From assembly GCF_900099805.1 (NCBI RefSeq), contig NZ_FNDR01000007.1, forward strand, positions 62,001 to 126,000: DNA of 64,000 nucleotides. Direction: 5' to 3'. Shown here piece after piece: positions 13,256 through 23,132 of this stretch. This stretch comes from Variovorax sp. OV700 (GTDB taxonomy: Bacteria; Pseudomonadota; Gammaproteobacteria; Burkholderiales; Burkholderiaceae_C). A program made the translations under genes and the position numbers. Below the pieces are notes generated by a model. The model had not been told where the DNA came from and searched no databases. It saw only the letters and a list, made by a program, of their open reading frames with translations. Within the stretch, counting starts at the first letter, position 1. Each line of letters begins with the position of its first letter.

Positions 13256-13312
13256 ATGACCAAGATTTCGCTGCTGGCCCTACTAGCCCTCCCTCACGGG
13301 CGGAGACGGTAG
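13256..13312 (+). CDS. leuL: leu operon leader peptide
   Basis: An 18-codon frame reading [18 protein letters not shown]. Five of its residues are leucine, within codons 6-12. It ends 21 bases before a strong intrinsic terminator that precedes leuA. This is the classical layout of leucine attenuation: ribosome stalling at leucine codons when charged tRNA-Leu is scarce would favour an antiterminator and let leuA be transcribed. It was identified from the sequence itself and is too short for ordinary gene calling. Confidence 0.85.
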   Translation: MTKISLLALLALPHGRRR

Positions 13313-13333
13313 CGCACGCGCAAATCCCTCACC

Positions 13334-13370
13334 ACGGCCCGTTCGCACCAGCAACGGGCCGTTTGTTTTT
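13334..13370 (+). terminator. Leucine attenuator terminator
   Basis: A perfect ten-base stem ACGGCCCGTT/AACGGGCCGT with a nine-base loop is followed by TTGTTTTT. It lies between the leader peptide and leuA and would stop transcription when leucine is plentiful. The competing antiterminator was not folded. Confidence 0.85.
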
Positions 13371-13410
13371 GGGGTTGCTGGTTGATTACCAACCATCCAG
13401 AGAAATCGAC

Positions 13411-15114
13411 ATGCTCAAGCAACCTCAAGCCAAATACCGCGCATTCGCCCCGATCGGCCTCAAGGACCGCACCTGGCCCGATGCCGTGCTGACCAAGGCC
13501 CCGATCTGGCTGTCGACCGACCTGCGCGATGGCAACCAGGCGCTGGTCGAGCCGATGGACATCGCCCGCAAGATGCGCATGTTCGAGACGCTCGTGGCCA
13601 TCGGCTTCAAGGAAATCGAAGTCGGCTTTCCTTCCGCTTCGCAAATCGAATTCGATTTCGTGCGCAAGCTGATCGAGGAAGACCGCATTCCCGACGACGT
13701 GACGATCCAGGTTTTGACGCAGGCGCGCGACCACCTCATTGCACGCACCTTCGAATCGCTGCAGGGCGCACCGCGCGCCATCGTTCACCTCTACAACGCC
13801 GTGGCCCCGGTGATGCGCCGCGTGGTGCTCGGCATGGATGAAGACCAGATCGTCGAGCTTGCCAGTAGCCATGCGCGCATGTTCAACGACTTTGCCGCCA
13901 AGCAGCCGGCCACGAAGTGGACCTTCCAGTATTCGCCCGAAATGTTCTCGGGCACCGACGTCGTGTTCTCCAAGCGCGTGGTCGACGCGGTGACCGAAGT
14001 CTGGGCGCCGACGCCCGGGCACAAGTGCATCGTCAACCTGCCCACCACGGTCGAGCATTCCACGCCGAACATCTTTGCCGACATGATCGAGTGGATGCAT
14101 CGCAACCTCGCGCGCCGCGATTCCATCGTGCTTTGCGTGCATCCGCACAACGACCGCGGCACCGGCACGGCCGCCGGTGAACTCGCCTTGATGGCCGGCG
14201 CCGAGCGCATCGAAGGCTGCCTCTTCGGCAACGGCGAGCGCACCGGCAACCTCGACCTCGTGAACGTCGCGCTCAATCTCTACACCCAAGGCGTCTCGCC
14301 GGAACTCGACTTTTCGAACATCGACGAGATCCGCGCGACCGTCGAGCACTGCAACCAGATCCCGGTGCATCCGCGTCACCCGTATGTCGGCGACCTGGTC
14401 TACACCTCGTTCTCCGGCTCGCACCAGGACGCGATCAAGAAGGCCTTTGCAGCCCGCAAGGACGGCGATATCTGGGACATGCCCTACCTGCCCATCGATC
14501 CGAAGGACGTGGGCCGCAGCTATGAAGCCGTGATCCGCGTCAACAGCCAGTCGGGCAAGGGCGGCATGGCCTACCTGCTCGAGAGCGAATATGGCATCGA
14601 AATGCCGCGCCGCCTGCAAATGGAGTTCATGCAGACCGTGCAGCGCGTGATGGACGTGGCCGGCAAGGAACTCACCGCCGCCGATCTCTGGCAGCTGTTC
14701 GTGCGCGAATACGGCCTCGAAGCCGCGCATGCATTGCAGCACCGCGTACTCCAGGAAGAAGGCGAGGGCGTCAATGCTTCCGTCGTGCTGCGCGGTGACC
14801 TGCCCTGGGACGGCGAAATTCGCGCCATCGAAGGCCGTGGCAACGGTCCGATCGATGCCTTCACGCAGGCGCTGAGCCAGGCCACCGGCCACACAGTGCG
14901 CGTGATGGATTACCACCAGCACGCCATCGGCGCGGGCGCCGATGCCAAGTCGGTCGCGTACCTCGAACTGCGCGTGGACGAGGCTCAGACGCTGTTCGGC
15001 GTCGGCATCGACGCGGACGTGATCTCGGCGTCGCTCAAAGCCATTGTCTCGGGCGTACAGCGCGCACGGACCCGCGGCGCGCACAGCGCACAATCGGTGG
15101 TTGAGCTCGCCTGA
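13411..15114 (+). CDS. leuA: 2-isopropylmalate synthase, LeuA2 (long) type
   Basis: 567-residue enzyme of the TIGR00970-type 2-isopropylmalate synthases, which condense acetyl-CoA with 2-oxoisovalerate to start leucine synthesis. The catalytic start motif [11 protein letters not shown] (near residues 38-48) and the metal-binding [11 protein letters not shown] are present, and a C-terminal regulatory domain mediates leucine feedback. The frame is open to 13234, but homologues begin at [12 protein letters not shown], so ATG 13411 is used. It is controlled by the attenuator directly upstream. A second isopropylmalate synthase of a different subfamily follows. Confidence 0.95.
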   Translation: MLKQPQAKYRAFAPIGLKDRTWPDAVLTKAPIWLSTDLRDGNQALVEPMDIARKMRMFETLVAIGFKEIEVGFPSASQIEFDFVRKLIEEDRIPDDVTIQVLTQARDHLIARTFESLQGAPRAIVHLYNAVAPVMRRVVLGMDEDQIVELASSHARMFNDFAAKQPATKWTFQYSPEMFSGTDVVFSKRVVDAVTEVWAPTPGHKCIVNLPTTVEHSTPNIFADMIEWMHRNLARRDSIVLCVHPHNDRGTGTAAGELALMAGAERIEGCLFGNGERTGNLDLVNVALNLYTQGVSPELDFSNIDEIRATVEHCNQIPVHPRHPYVGDLVYTSFSGSHQDAIKKAFAARKDGDIWDMPYLPIDPKDVGRSYEAVIRVNSQSGKGGMAYLLESEYGIEMPRRLQMEFMQTVQRVMDVAGKELTAADLWQLFVREYGLEAAHALQHRVLQEEGEGVNASVVLRGDLPWDGEIRAIEGRGNGPIDAFTQALSQATGHTVRVMDYHQHAIGAGADAKSVAYLELRVDEAQTLFGVGIDADVISASLKAIVSGVQRARTRGAHSAQSVVELA

Positions 15115-15173
15115 CGCAGTACGCCGCCATCCGCGCAAGGTGCGAAACGATTAAAGGAACAAAGGAGTCCACG

Positions 15174-16712
15174 ATGACCGACCAACTCATTATTTTCGAC
15201 ACTACCTTGCGCGACGGCGAGCAATCGCCCGGCGCTTCGATGACGCGCGACGAGAAGATGCGCATCGCCAAGCAGCTCGAACGGCTCAAGGTGGACGTGA
15301 TCGAGGCCGGCTTTCCGGCCAGCTCGAACGGCGATTTCGAGGCCGTGAAGGCCATTGCCGATGCCATCAAGGATTCGACCGTGTGCGGTTTGTCGCGCGC
15401 GAACGACCGCGACATTTCGCGTGCGGCCGAGGCTCTGAAGGGCGCGGCGCGCGGACGCATCCACACATTCATTGCCACGTCGCCGCTCCACATGGAAAAG
15501 AAGCTGCGCATGTCGCCGGATGAGGTGCACGAGCAGGCGAGGCTTGCCGTGCGCTTTGCGCGCAACCTCGTTGCCGACGTCGAGTTCAGCCCCGAAGACG
15601 GCTACCGCAGCGACCCCGATTTTCTCTGCCGAGTGCTCGAGACCGTGATCAACGAGGGGGCCACCACCATCAACGTGCCCGACACCGTGGGCTACGCCAT
15701 TCCGGAGCTCTACGGCAACTTCATCAAGATGCTGCGCGAGCGCGTGCCCAACAGCGACAAGGCAATCTGGTCGGTGCATTGCCACAACGACCTTGGCATG
15801 GCGGTGGCCAACTCGCTCGCCGGCGTGAAGATCGGCGGCGCGCGCCAGGTCGAGTGCACGATCAACGGACTGGGCGAGCGCGCGGGCAATTGCTCGCTCG
15901 AGGAGGTCGTAATGGCCGTGAAGACCCGCAGAGATTACTTCGGCCTCAACCTCAACATCGACACCCAGCACATCGTGGCCGCGAGCCGCCTGGTGAGCCA
16001 GACCACCGGCTTCGTGGTGCAGCCAAACAAGGCCGTGGTGGGCGCCAATGCCTTCGCGCACGCCTCTGGCATTCACCAGGACGGCGTGCTCAAGGCGCGC
16101 GACACCTACGAGATCATGCGGGCCGAAGACGTGGGCTGGAGCGCCAACAAGATCGTGCTGGGCAAGCTCAGTGGACGGAACGCCTTCAAGCAGCGCCTGC
16201 AGGACCTCGGCGTGACCATGGAGAGCGAAGGCGACGTCAATGCCGCCTTCCTGCGCTTCAAGGAACTGGCCGATCGCAAGTCCGAAATTTTCGACGAAGA
16301 CATCCTTGCGCTCGTCAGCGCGGAAGAGCATTCGCACGTTAACGAACAGTTTGCTTTTGTTTCTCTTTCCCAGCACAGCGAAACCGGCGAACGCCCCCAT
16401 GCAAAGGTTGTTTTCACCGTCCAGGGCAAGGAAGTCACCGGCGAGTCCGATGGCAATGGCCCGGTTGATGCTTCCCTGAAGGCGATCGAATCGCATGTCA
16501 AGAGCGGCGCCGAAATGGTGCTTTACTCGGTTAATGCGATCAGTGGCTCGACAGAAAGCCAAGGAGAAGTTACAGTTCGGTTACAAAATGCAGGGCGGGT
16601 GGTGAATGGAGTGGGTGCGGACCCCGACATCGTGGTCGCATCAGCCAAGGCTTATTTGAGTGCGCTCAACAAGCTCCAGAGCCAAGCTGAGAGAGTGGCG
16701 GCACAGGGTTAG
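15174..16712 (+). CDS. leuA: 2-isopropylmalate synthase, classical LeuA type
   Basis: 512-residue isopropylmalate synthase of the TIGR00973 type. The N-terminal TIM barrel begins with [18 protein letters not shown], and the [13 protein letters not shown] motif supplies metal-binding histidines. A C-terminal LeuA dimer domain starts near residue 380. AAAGGAG precedes ATG 15174. Sixty bases separate it from the LeuA2-type gene, so the two probably share the attenuated promoter. Citramalate synthase is an alternative for such paralogues, but the high similarity to LeuA argues against it. Confidence 0.94.
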   Translation: MTDQLIIFDTTLRDGEQSPGASMTRDEKMRIAKQLERLKVDVIEAGFPASSNGDFEAVKAIADAIKDSTVCGLSRANDRDISRAAEALKGAARGRIHTFIATSPLHMEKKLRMSPDEVHEQARLAVRFARNLVADVEFSPEDGYRSDPDFLCRVLETVINEGATTINVPDTVGYAIPELYGNFIKMLRERVPNSDKAIWSVHCHNDLGMAVANSLAGVKIGGARQVECTINGLGERAGNCSLEEVVMAVKTRRDYFGLNLNIDTQHIVAASRLVSQTTGFVVQPNKAVVGANAFAHASGIHQDGVLKARDTYEIMRAEDVGWSANKIVLGKLSGRNAFKQRLQDLGVTMESEGDVNAAFLRFKELADRKSEIFDEDILALVSAEEHSHVNEQFAFVSLSQHSETGERPHAKVVFTVQGKEVTGESDGNGPVDASLKAIESHVKSGAEMVLYSVNAISGSTESQGEVTVRLQNAGRVVNGVGADPDIVVASAKAYLSALNKLQSQAERVAAQG

Positions 16713-16758
16713 GTTTACTGACCATCCTAAGTTAAGAAAGGGATGCAAGTAACTGATA

Positions 16759-16787
16759 TTGCGTGCCTTTTTTGATTTGGATACACT
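16759..16787 (+). promoter_or_regulatory. Sigma-70-type promoter of the PBP7-like gene
   Basis: TTGCGT (16759-16764) and TACACT (16782-16787) are separated by 17 bases, 34 bases before ATG 16821. Assigned by eye. Confidence 0.5.
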
Positions 16788-16820
16788 GCGGTTCTCATTT
16801 TCGCCGCTGGAGATTAATAA

Positions 16821-18002
16821 ATGCCTGAAGCCCGTCTCCGCCGAGTTTCCAGCCAGCGGTTCCTGCCCGCAGTCAAATTTGTCGCCGTCGCGTTCTGCGC
16901 CACGGCGTTTTTGCTGTCCGGAGCCCAGGCCGCCAAGAAGGAAAAAACAGCTGTCGCCAAGACCTCGCTGGCCAAGAAGGCCGCGGGTCCGGTGCCGGTG
17001 GAGGTCAAGAAAACTGCCAAGGCGTCGCGTGGCGCCGGAGCCGAACGTAGCGAGAAAGTCGTTCGCGGTGGCCGCAACGTGGTGGCCTCCATTCGACAGA
17101 AAAACGGCCGGACCGTGGTCGCCGTGCAACGCCGTTCGGTGGTTCGCGTCGAAACGCCCGCGCGCCAGTCCTTCGGCCAGTTGGCCGGCCTGCACGGAAC
17201 CGACGACGTGCTCGACCTGAAGTCGAGCGTTGCACTGGTCATCGACCAGGACACGCATGAAGTGCTGTTCAGCAAGAACGACCATGCGGTGCTCCCGATT
17301 GCATCGCTCACCAAGCTGATGACCGGCCTGCTGATCAGCGAAGCGCGCCTTCCGAACGACGAGCTGATCACCATCACACAGGACGACGTCGACACCGAGA
17401 AGGGCAGCCGCTCGCGCCTGACGGTCGGCACCACGCTGCCCCGCGGCGAGCTTTTGCATCTTGCGTTGATGTCGAGCGAGAACCGCGCGGCGCACGCACT
17501 GGGCCGCACCTATCCCGGTGGCCTTGCAACCTTCGTTAGCATCATGAATGCCAAGGCCAAGATGCTCGGTATGAAAGACACGCGCTACGTGGAGCCTACG
17601 GGCCTGTCGAGCCGTAACCAGTCGAGCGCGCAAGACCTGGCGCTGCTCGTCAATGCCGCCTATTCCGACGCCACGGTGCGCTCGCTGTCGACTTCGCCTG
17701 AGTACCAGGTCGAGGTTGGCAACCGCGTGCTGCAGTTCAACACCACCAACCGTCTCGTGAAGAGCCCCGATTGGGAAATCGGCGTGCAGAAGACGGGCTA
17801 CATCTCCGAAGCCGGCCAGTGCCTCGTGATGCAGGCCAAGGTGGCCGGGCGCAAGTTGATCATGGTGTTCCTGGATTCGGCCGGCAAGTTCAGCCGTATT
17901 GCCGATGCGGAGCGGGTGCGACGTTGGGTCGAGGCCACGCATGCCTCGACGGGCTCGCCGGCCGCCGCGTCGCGCGCTCCCACCTACCAGGTCGCTGGCT
18001 GA
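16821..18002 (+). CDS. pbpG: D-alanyl-D-alanine endopeptidase (PBP7 type)
   Basis: 393-residue periplasmic peptidase S11 family enzyme that cleaves peptidoglycan cross-links. The export helix is at about 18-37, followed by a Lys/Ala-rich linker to about 115. The three active-site motifs are complete: SLTK (162-165), SEN (219-221) and KTG (323-325). Low-molecular-weight PBP7-type enzymes share this architecture; carboxypeptidase activity is the alternative. It has its own promoter and is followed by a pair of direct repeats. Confidence 0.92.
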   Translation: MPEARLRRVSSQRFLPAVKFVAVAFCATAFLLSGAQAAKKEKTAVAKTSLAKKAAGPVPVEVKKTAKASRGAGAERSEKVVRGGRNVVASIRQKNGRTVVAVQRRSVVRVETPARQSFGQLAGLHGTDDVLDLKSSVALVIDQDTHEVLFSKNDHAVLPIASLTKLMTGLLISEARLPNDELITITQDDVDTEKGSRSRLTVGTTLPRGELLHLALMSSENRAAHALGRTYPGGLATFVSIMNAKAKMLGMKDTRYVEPTGLSSRNQSSAQDLALLVNAAYSDATVRSLSTSPEYQVEVGNRVLQFNTTNRLVKSPDWEIGVQKTGYISEAGQCLVMQAKVAGRKLIMVFLDSAGKFSRIADAERVRRWVEATHASTGSPAAASRAPTYQVAG

Positions 18003-18067
18003 TCTGACACCGGCCCTGAAAAGGGTTGGTCTGATCTGACACCAGCCCCTGAAAAGAAAAGGGCTGG
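17999..18067. repeat. Tandem direct repeat with terminator-like hairpin
   Basis: Two near-identical copies, at 17999-18023 and 18031-18056, begin CTGATCTGACACC and end CCTGAAAAG. The second forms a CCAGCCC/GGGCTGG stem (18042-18048 with 18061-18067). The first copy overlaps the pbpG stop codon. The pair sits between convergent genes and may act as a bidirectional terminator. Confidence 0.7.
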
Positions 18068-18094
18068 CCGACCGTACACGGCACAGGCCTTGGG

Positions 18095-18934
18095 TCAGGC
18101 CGTGGCTGAAGAAGATCCGCCGCCGTCCGCCGCAGACGCTCTGGACGCCGCCGCGGCGGCGTCCTTGTAGCCGAGCGCTCCCGAGATTTCGTTGGCCGTG
18201 GCCTGCAGCTTGGGCAGCCATCCTTCGTCCAGCCGGTCCGCGGGCGCCGAAATCGACAATCCCGCCACCAGCTTGCCCTGATCGTCGTAGATGCCGGCGG
18301 CCATGCAGCGCACCCCCAGCTCCAGCTCTTCGTTGTCGCGCGCAATGCCGTACTGGCGTGCCTTCGACAATTCGCGCTCCAGCGCCGGCAGCTGCGTGAT
18401 GCTGTTGCGCGTGTGTCCCGCCAGGCCGGTTCGGGTGGCATAGCTGCGCACGCGCTGCGGATCGTCCGCAGCGAGGAACAGCTTGCCGGTCGAGGTCAGG
18501 TGAAGGGCTGCGCGGCCGCCGATGGCGCGCACCACCTGCATGCCCGAACGCTCGCTGTACGAGCGCTCGATATAGACGATTTCGTCACCCTGTCGCATGC
18601 TGAGGTTGACCGGCTGCTGCGTGAGCTTGTGCAGCTCGCGCATCGGCCCCAGCGCGGCATCGCGCACGTTGAGCCGCCCCTTGACGAGGTTGCCCAGCTC
18701 CAGCAACCGCATGCCGAGCCGGTAGCTGCCGGCCTCGGGCCGGTCGACGAAGCGGCCGACCGCCAGGTCGTTGAGGATGCGGTGCGTGGTGGAGGGGTGC
18801 AGGCCGGTCTTTTCGCTGATTTCCTTCAGCGATATGGCTTCCTCGCGCGAGGCGAGCACGTCGATCAGCGCGAACATGCGCTCGATCACCTGGATGACTG
18901 GAACGGCAGGAACGTCGGATTGGGTTTTTCTCAT
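18095..18934 (-). CDS. IclR family transcriptional regulator
   Basis: 279-residue regulator with an N-terminal winged helix-turn-helix (ISLKEISEKTGLHPSTTHRIL, residues about 34-54, helix 3 contacting DNA). The C-terminal effector-binding domain includes the GRAALHLTSTGKLFLA and ELGVRCMAAGIYDD motifs typical of IclR proteins. The last 20 residues are an Ala/Ser/Gly-rich tail. No catabolic target gene is adjacent, so its regulon is unknown. Confidence 0.92.
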   Translation of the reverse strand: MRKTQSDVPAVPVIQVIERMFALIDVLASREEAISLKEISEKTGLHPSTTHRILNDLAVGRFVDRPEAGSYRLGMRLLELGNLVKGRLNVRDAALGPMRELHKLTQQPVNLSMRQGDEIVYIERSYSERSGMQVVRAIGGRAALHLTSTGKLFLAADDPQRVRSYATRTGLAGHTRNSITQLPALERELSKARQYGIARDNEELELGVRCMAAGIYDDQGKLVAGLSISAPADRLDEGWLPKLQATANEISGALGYKDAAAAASRASAADGGGSSSATA

Positions 18935-18964
18935 GGCGCGATGCGGTGTGGACCGGGCGCCATT

Positions 18965-19798
18965 TTACCTTGTGAAATCGGTCGGTGCTTGCCAGCGTCC
19001 GTCGATCAGCAGTTCGTGGGGACTGAAACGCGCCTTGTAGTTCATCTTGGCGCTGCCTTCGATCCAGTAGCCCAGGTAGACGTGCGGCAAGCCCAGCTTG
19101 CGGGCTTGTTCAATCTGCCAGAGCACGCTGTACGTGCCATAGCCAGTGGACGAGGCCCCCACGCTCGGCACTGCGTGCTCTCGCTGCCCCCCGAGGGAGG
19201 CGTCCGCTTGCTTGGGGCGGCCCGGCGCTTCGCGGCTCCCCGGCTCGTAGAAGGTATAGACCGCCGAGATGCCGTCGTTCAGCACGTCCAGGATCGACAC
19301 CATCCGGAGCGCACCGGCGCTGCCATCGGGCAATGTCTCGCGGAACTCGACCAGCCTGGAGTTGACCCGGCTCTGCAGCAGGAACTGCGTGTATTGGTCG
19401 ATGCTGTCGTGATCCATGCCGCCGCCGGCGTGGCGGCCGTTCTGGTAGCGGAGATAGAGCTGGTAGTGCTCGGGAACGAAGCACAGCTTGAGCACACGGG
19501 CCTGCAGTTCCTTGTGCTGCTTCACGGCGCGGCGCTGGCTGCGGCTGGGCCGGAAGCTGTTGACCTGCACGCGCAGCGGAATACAGGCGCGGCACCCGTC
19601 GCAGTAAGGCCTGTAGGTGAACATTCCACTGCGCCGGAATCCGCTGAGCACGAGGTCGGAGTAGGCGTCGTTGTGAATCAGGTGGCTGGGCGTGGCCACC
19701 TGCGACCGGGCCTGACGATCGGGCAGGTAGCTGCAGGGATAGGGCGCCGTCGCGTAGAACTGCAGCGTGTGAAGCGGGAGATCCTTGAGGTGCGTCAC
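18965..19798 (-). CDS. bpt: Aspartate/glutamate leucyltransferase with an in-frame repeat insertion
   Basis: 277-residue N-degron enzyme that adds leucine to N-terminal Asp or Glu of proteins, marking them for ClpS/ClpAP. The N-terminal ATE domain has the [11 protein letters not shown] cysteine cluster (66-76), and the C-terminal domain has the [20 protein letters not shown] motif. Residues of about 187-217 are a Gly/Pro/Ala-rich segment not expected between the YTFYEP and [11 protein letters not shown] motifs. It is encoded by DNA resembling an intergenic repeat. The start is GTG 19798, overlapping the aat stop (GTGA). The fold-critical motifs on both sides are intact, so the enzyme may tolerate the insertion. 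Confidence 0.92.
   Translation of the reverse strand: MTHLKDLPLHTLQFYATAPYPCSYLPDRQARSQVATPSHLIHNDAYSDLVLSGFRRSGMFTYRPYCDGCRACIPLRVQVNSFRPSRSQRRAVKQHKELQARVLKLCFVPEHYQLYLRYQNGRHAGGGMDHDSIDQYTQFLLQSRVNSRLVEFRETLPDGSAGALRMVSILDVLNDGISAVYTFYEPGSREAPGRPKQADASLGGQREHAVPSVGASSTGYGTYSVLWQIEQARKLGLPHVYLGYWIEGSAKMNYKARFSPHELLIDGRWQAPTDFTR
19148..19240. repeat. Repeat-derived insertion inside bpt
   Basis: About 93 bases with GCCCCCCGAGGGAGGCG and CTTGGGGCGGCCCGGCG segments. These resemble the dispersed G+C-rich intergenic repeats of Comamonadaceae (recalled) and partly the block at 4885-4980. The length is a multiple of three, so the bpt frame is preserved. Boundaries are approximate and inferred from where the protein stops resembling its family. 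Confidence 0.6.
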
Positions 19799-20556
19799 GT
19801 CAATTCAGAAGGCCGCGTGGAAAGGAGTTCTGTCCAGTATACGGGCTCGAAATGCCACTGTGGGCCCTCCTGTTCGCGTGCCTTGGCCACGTGCGCCACG
19901 AAGCTCGCGCGCGACATCTCCCGGGCCCCCAGGCTCGCCAGGTGGGAGGTGTTCTGCTGGCAGTCGATCATTCGCACCTGGAAGCGCCGGCACAGGCAGA
20001 CCAGGGCCGCCAGCGCAATCTTCGAGGCGTCCGGGCGGCGCGTGAACATCGATTCGCCGAACACCGCACGGCCGAGCCCGACGCAATAGAGACCGCCCGC
20101 AAGCTCTCCGTCGATCCAGGTTTCCACGCTGTGCGCATGGCCGGCCCGATGCAGCGCCATGTAGGCGTTCACCATGTCCGGGACGATCCAGGTGCCCGAC
20201 TGGCCGGTGCGCGGCGATTGCGAGCAAGCCTTGATGACCGCCGAGAAATCGCGGTCGATACGCACTTCGCAGCCGGGCGTCTGCGCGAAGCGGGCGAGTG
20301 TCTTGCGCAGGGACCTGTGGAGCTTGAATTCGGCCACCTGGAGCACCATGCGCGGGTCCGGGCTCCACCAGAGAATCGGCTGGTCTTCGCTGAACCAAGG
20401 GAACACGCAGCGGCTGTAGGCCTGCACCAGCGTATCCACATCGAGCGCCCCACCGGCGGCAAGGAGGCCGGGGACGGGGTCGGCGTCGCCCCAGGCGGAT
20501 GCGGGGTCGGGCAGCGCGTCGCCGGGTTCGAGCCAGGGCAGTTGTTGCATGGCCAT
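19795..20556 (-). CDS. aat: Leucyl/phenylalanyl-tRNA--protein transferase
   Basis: 253-residue N-degron enzyme that transfers Leu or Phe to proteins with N-terminal Lys or Arg. The family core is clear: [40 protein letters not shown] region, [18 protein letters not shown], and the [19 protein letters not shown] region. The frame is open to 20706, but homologues begin near [11 protein letters not shown] 20556 and ATG 20550 are equally possible. It overlaps bpt, giving a two-gene N-end-rule operon. Confidence 0.93.
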   Translation of the reverse strand: MAMQQLPWLEPGDALPDPASAWGDADPVPGLLAAGGALDVDTLVQAYSRCVFPWFSEDQPILWWSPDPRMVLQVAEFKLHRSLRKTLARFAQTPGCEVRIDRDFSAVIKACSQSPRTGQSGTWIVPDMVNAYMALHRAGHAHSVETWIDGELAGGLYCVGLGRAVFGESMFTRRPDASKIALAALVCLCRRFQVRMIDCQQNTSHLASLGAREMSRASFVAHVAKAREQEGPQWHFEPVYWTELLSTRPSELT

Positions 20557-20770
20557 AGGTATACACGGCTTCGCGGCGCGCTTCATCCACGTTGCAGAAA
20601 ATGGCCGTTCTCCGGCGAGATGACAAACGACTGGGCCCTGCAACCCACCGGCTCCGCCTGTGAAGCGCACAGGAATATCCAAGAGCCCATATAGTGCTGC
20701 TTCCATTTGCTCTCCATCGGACCCGCAAGGCGAGCGTTGCCTGGCGGATGGTCAGCCCAAGAGGACCACG

Positions 20771-23101
20771 TTGACTACTGAATCCAATCCCACGCGTTTC
20801 GGCAGCGGCCATGCAGTGCGCCGCCTCGAGGACGAGAGCCTGCTTGCCGGCCGAGGCCGTTACACGGACGACGTCACGCTTCCCGGCCAGACACATCTGG
20901 TGTTCCTCCGGTCTCCCTATCCGCACGCGCGCATCGTCTCGATCGACGTCTCTGCTGCGGCAGCCATGCCGGGCGTGCTGCGCGTGGTCACCGGCGCCGA
21001 AATGGCCGAGGCCGGCGTCAAGCCGATGCCGGGCGCTGCAGGCTTCCGGCGGGCCGACGGCAGCGATGCCGCGAGCTCTCCGCGGCTTGCCTTGGCGCAC
21101 GAAAGAACCCGCTTCGTGGGCGAGGCGGTGGCTGCAGTGGTGGCCGAAACGGTCCAGCAGGCCCGCGATGCCGCCGAAGCCGTGGTGGTCGACTACGAAG
21201 AACTTCCCATGGTGGTCGATCTCACAAGCGCCACCGCCGACGGCGCGCCGTTGCTGTGCGAGGAAGCCACGGGCAACATTGCCGCCGAAATGCGCCACGG
21301 CAGCAGCGACGCCGCAACGGCCGCCTTTGCCAAGGCGAAACACGTGGTGGCGCTCGACGTGGTCAACCAGCGCGTCGTGGCGCTCACCATCGAGCCGCGC
21401 TCGGTGCTCGCCGCGCATGAGGACGGGTCCGAACGCCTCACTATCCGCATGAGCACCCAGATGCCCTCGGGTGTGCGTGATTCGATCTGCGCCGCCATCG
21501 GCCTGCCCAAGGAGAAGGTGCGCGTGGTCGTGGGCGACGTGGGCGGCGGCTTCGGCATGAAGACTGGTGCCTATCCCGAAGACATCGCGGTGGCCTATGC
21601 CGCACTGCAAGTGAAGCGCCCCGTGAAATGGGTCGCCGACCGCAGCGAGGAGTTTCTTTCGAGCGCACATGGCCGGGACATCGAGGCCAAGGCCGAACTC
21701 GCGCTCGATGCCGATGGAAAGATTCTTGCGCTGCGCATCAAAACGCTTGCCAACGTCGGTGCCTATGCCACGGGCACCGGCGTCGCGATCCAGCTCCTGA
21801 TCGGCCCCTGGGTGCAGACCAGCGTCTACGACATCCAGACCATCGACTTCCATTTCAAGGCGGTGCTCACCAATACCGCGCCAACCGGTGCCTATCGCGG
21901 CGCGGGCCGGCCCGAGGCGATTTTCACCATCGAGCGGTTGATGGACGAGGCCGCGCGCCAGACCGGTATCGATCGCGTCGCACTGCGCCGCCGCAACTTC
22001 ATCCGCCCCGAGCAGATGCCCTACACCAACCCGATGGCGCAGACCTACGACACGGGCAAGTTCGAGTCGGTGATGGACCAGGCGCTGGCCCTGGCCGACT
22101 GGAACGGCTTCGAGGGCCGCGCGGCCGAGTCCGCCCGGCAGGGCAAGCACCGCGGCCTGGGCATTGCCACCTTTCTCGAGTGGACCGGCGGCAATGTGTT
22201 CGAGGAGCGGGTCACGGTCTCCGTGCAGGCAGACGGCGTCATCGAAGTGTTCTCCGCGGTCAACGCCATGGGGCAGGGTATTGCCACCTCGCTCGCCCAG
22301 CTGGCGGTCGATGCCTTCGGCGTGCCGATCGAGAAGGTGCGCGTGGTGCTCGGCGACACGGACCGCGGCGACGGTTTCGGCAGCGCCGGTTCCCGCTCGC
22401 TGTTCACCGGCGGTTCGGCGGTGCGCATCGGCGCCGAACGCACCATCGACAAGGCACGCGAACTCGCGGCCGAGGAGTTCGAGGCGTCCGCCGACGACCT
22501 GACCTACAGCCGCGGCGTGTTCTCCGTGGCCGGCACCGACCTCGAGCTCGACCTGTTCGAACTGGCGGGCAAGCAGCCCGAGCGCGAAATTTTTGTCGAC
22601 TCCACAAGCACCGTGGCGGGCCCGACCTGGCCCAACGGCTGCCACATCTGCGAGATCGAACTCGATCCGCCGACGGGCGAAATCAGCGTAGTGGCCTACA
22701 GCTCGGTCAACGACGTGGGCCGGGTGGTCAATCCGATGATTGTGCGCGGACAGCTCGAAGGCGGCGCGGTGCAGGGTATCGGGCAGGCGCTGTACGAGCA
22801 GGTGGTGTACGACAAGGAAACAGGCCAACCGGTCACCGGCAGCCTGATGGACTACGCCGCACCGCGCGCGGACATCGTCGAGACCATGTTCCATATGGAA
22901 ATGGACGAGTCGACGCCGTGCACCAACAACCCGCTGGGCGTGAAAGGCGTGGGCGAGCTGGGCACCATCGGAGCCACGCCAGCCATCGTCAACGCCGTGG
23001 CCGACGCCTTCGCCCGCAACGGCCTTGCGAAGGGCGCGCCGCGCTTGCACATGCCGCTGAGCCCGTCTCGGGTATGGCAGGCCATGCACACTGTGGACTG
23101 A
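20771..23101 (+). CDS. Xanthine dehydrogenase/CoxL-family molybdopterin-binding subunit (orphan)
   Basis: 776-residue large subunit of the molybdenum hydroxylase family, with N-terminal ald_Xan_dh domain and C-terminal Mo-cofactor domain. It has the GGGFGMK cofactor-contacting loop, the AYRGAGRPE loop and the catalytic glutamate in VKGVGELGT near the C-terminus. The AYRCSFR loop of true CO dehydrogenase is absent. The start is TTG 20771, preceded by AGAGGA. No 2Fe-2S or FAD subunit gene adjoins it, so its electron acceptor and substrate are unknown. The next gene is an AraC regulator. Confidence 0.9.
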   Translation: MTTESNPTRFGSGHAVRRLEDESLLAGRGRYTDDVTLPGQTHLVFLRSPYPHARIVSIDVSAAAAMPGVLRVVTGAEMAEAGVKPMPGAAGFRRADGSDAASSPRLALAHERTRFVGEAVAAVVAETVQQARDAAEAVVVDYEELPMVVDLTSATADGAPLLCEEATGNIAAEMRHGSSDAATAAFAKAKHVVALDVVNQRVVALTIEPRSVLAAHEDGSERLTIRMSTQMPSGVRDSICAAIGLPKEKVRVVVGDVGGGFGMKTGAYPEDIAVAYAALQVKRPVKWVADRSEEFLSSAHGRDIEAKAELALDADGKILALRIKTLANVGAYATGTGVAIQLLIGPWVQTSVYDIQTIDFHFKAVLTNTAPTGAYRGAGRPEAIFTIERLMDEAARQTGIDRVALRRRNFIRPEQMPYTNPMAQTYDTGKFESVMDQALALADWNGFEGRAAESARQGKHRGLGIATFLEWTGGNVFEERVTVSVQADGVIEVFSAVNAMGQGIATSLAQLAVDAFGVPIEKVRVVLGDTDRGDGFGSAGSRSLFTGGSAVRIGAERTIDKARELAAEEFEASADDLTYSRGVFSVAGTDLELDLFELAGKQPEREIFVDSTSTVAGPTWPNGCHICEIELDPPTGEISVVAYSSVNDVGRVVNPMIVRGQLEGGAVQGIGQALYEQVVYDKETGQPVTGSLMDYAAPRADIVETMFHMEMDESTPCTNNPLGVKGVGELGTIGATPAIVNAVADAFARNGLAKGAPRLHMPLSPSRVWQAMHTVD

Positions 23102-23132
23102 AGCTTGGGGCGTTCGCCGCAGGTGAATTGGA

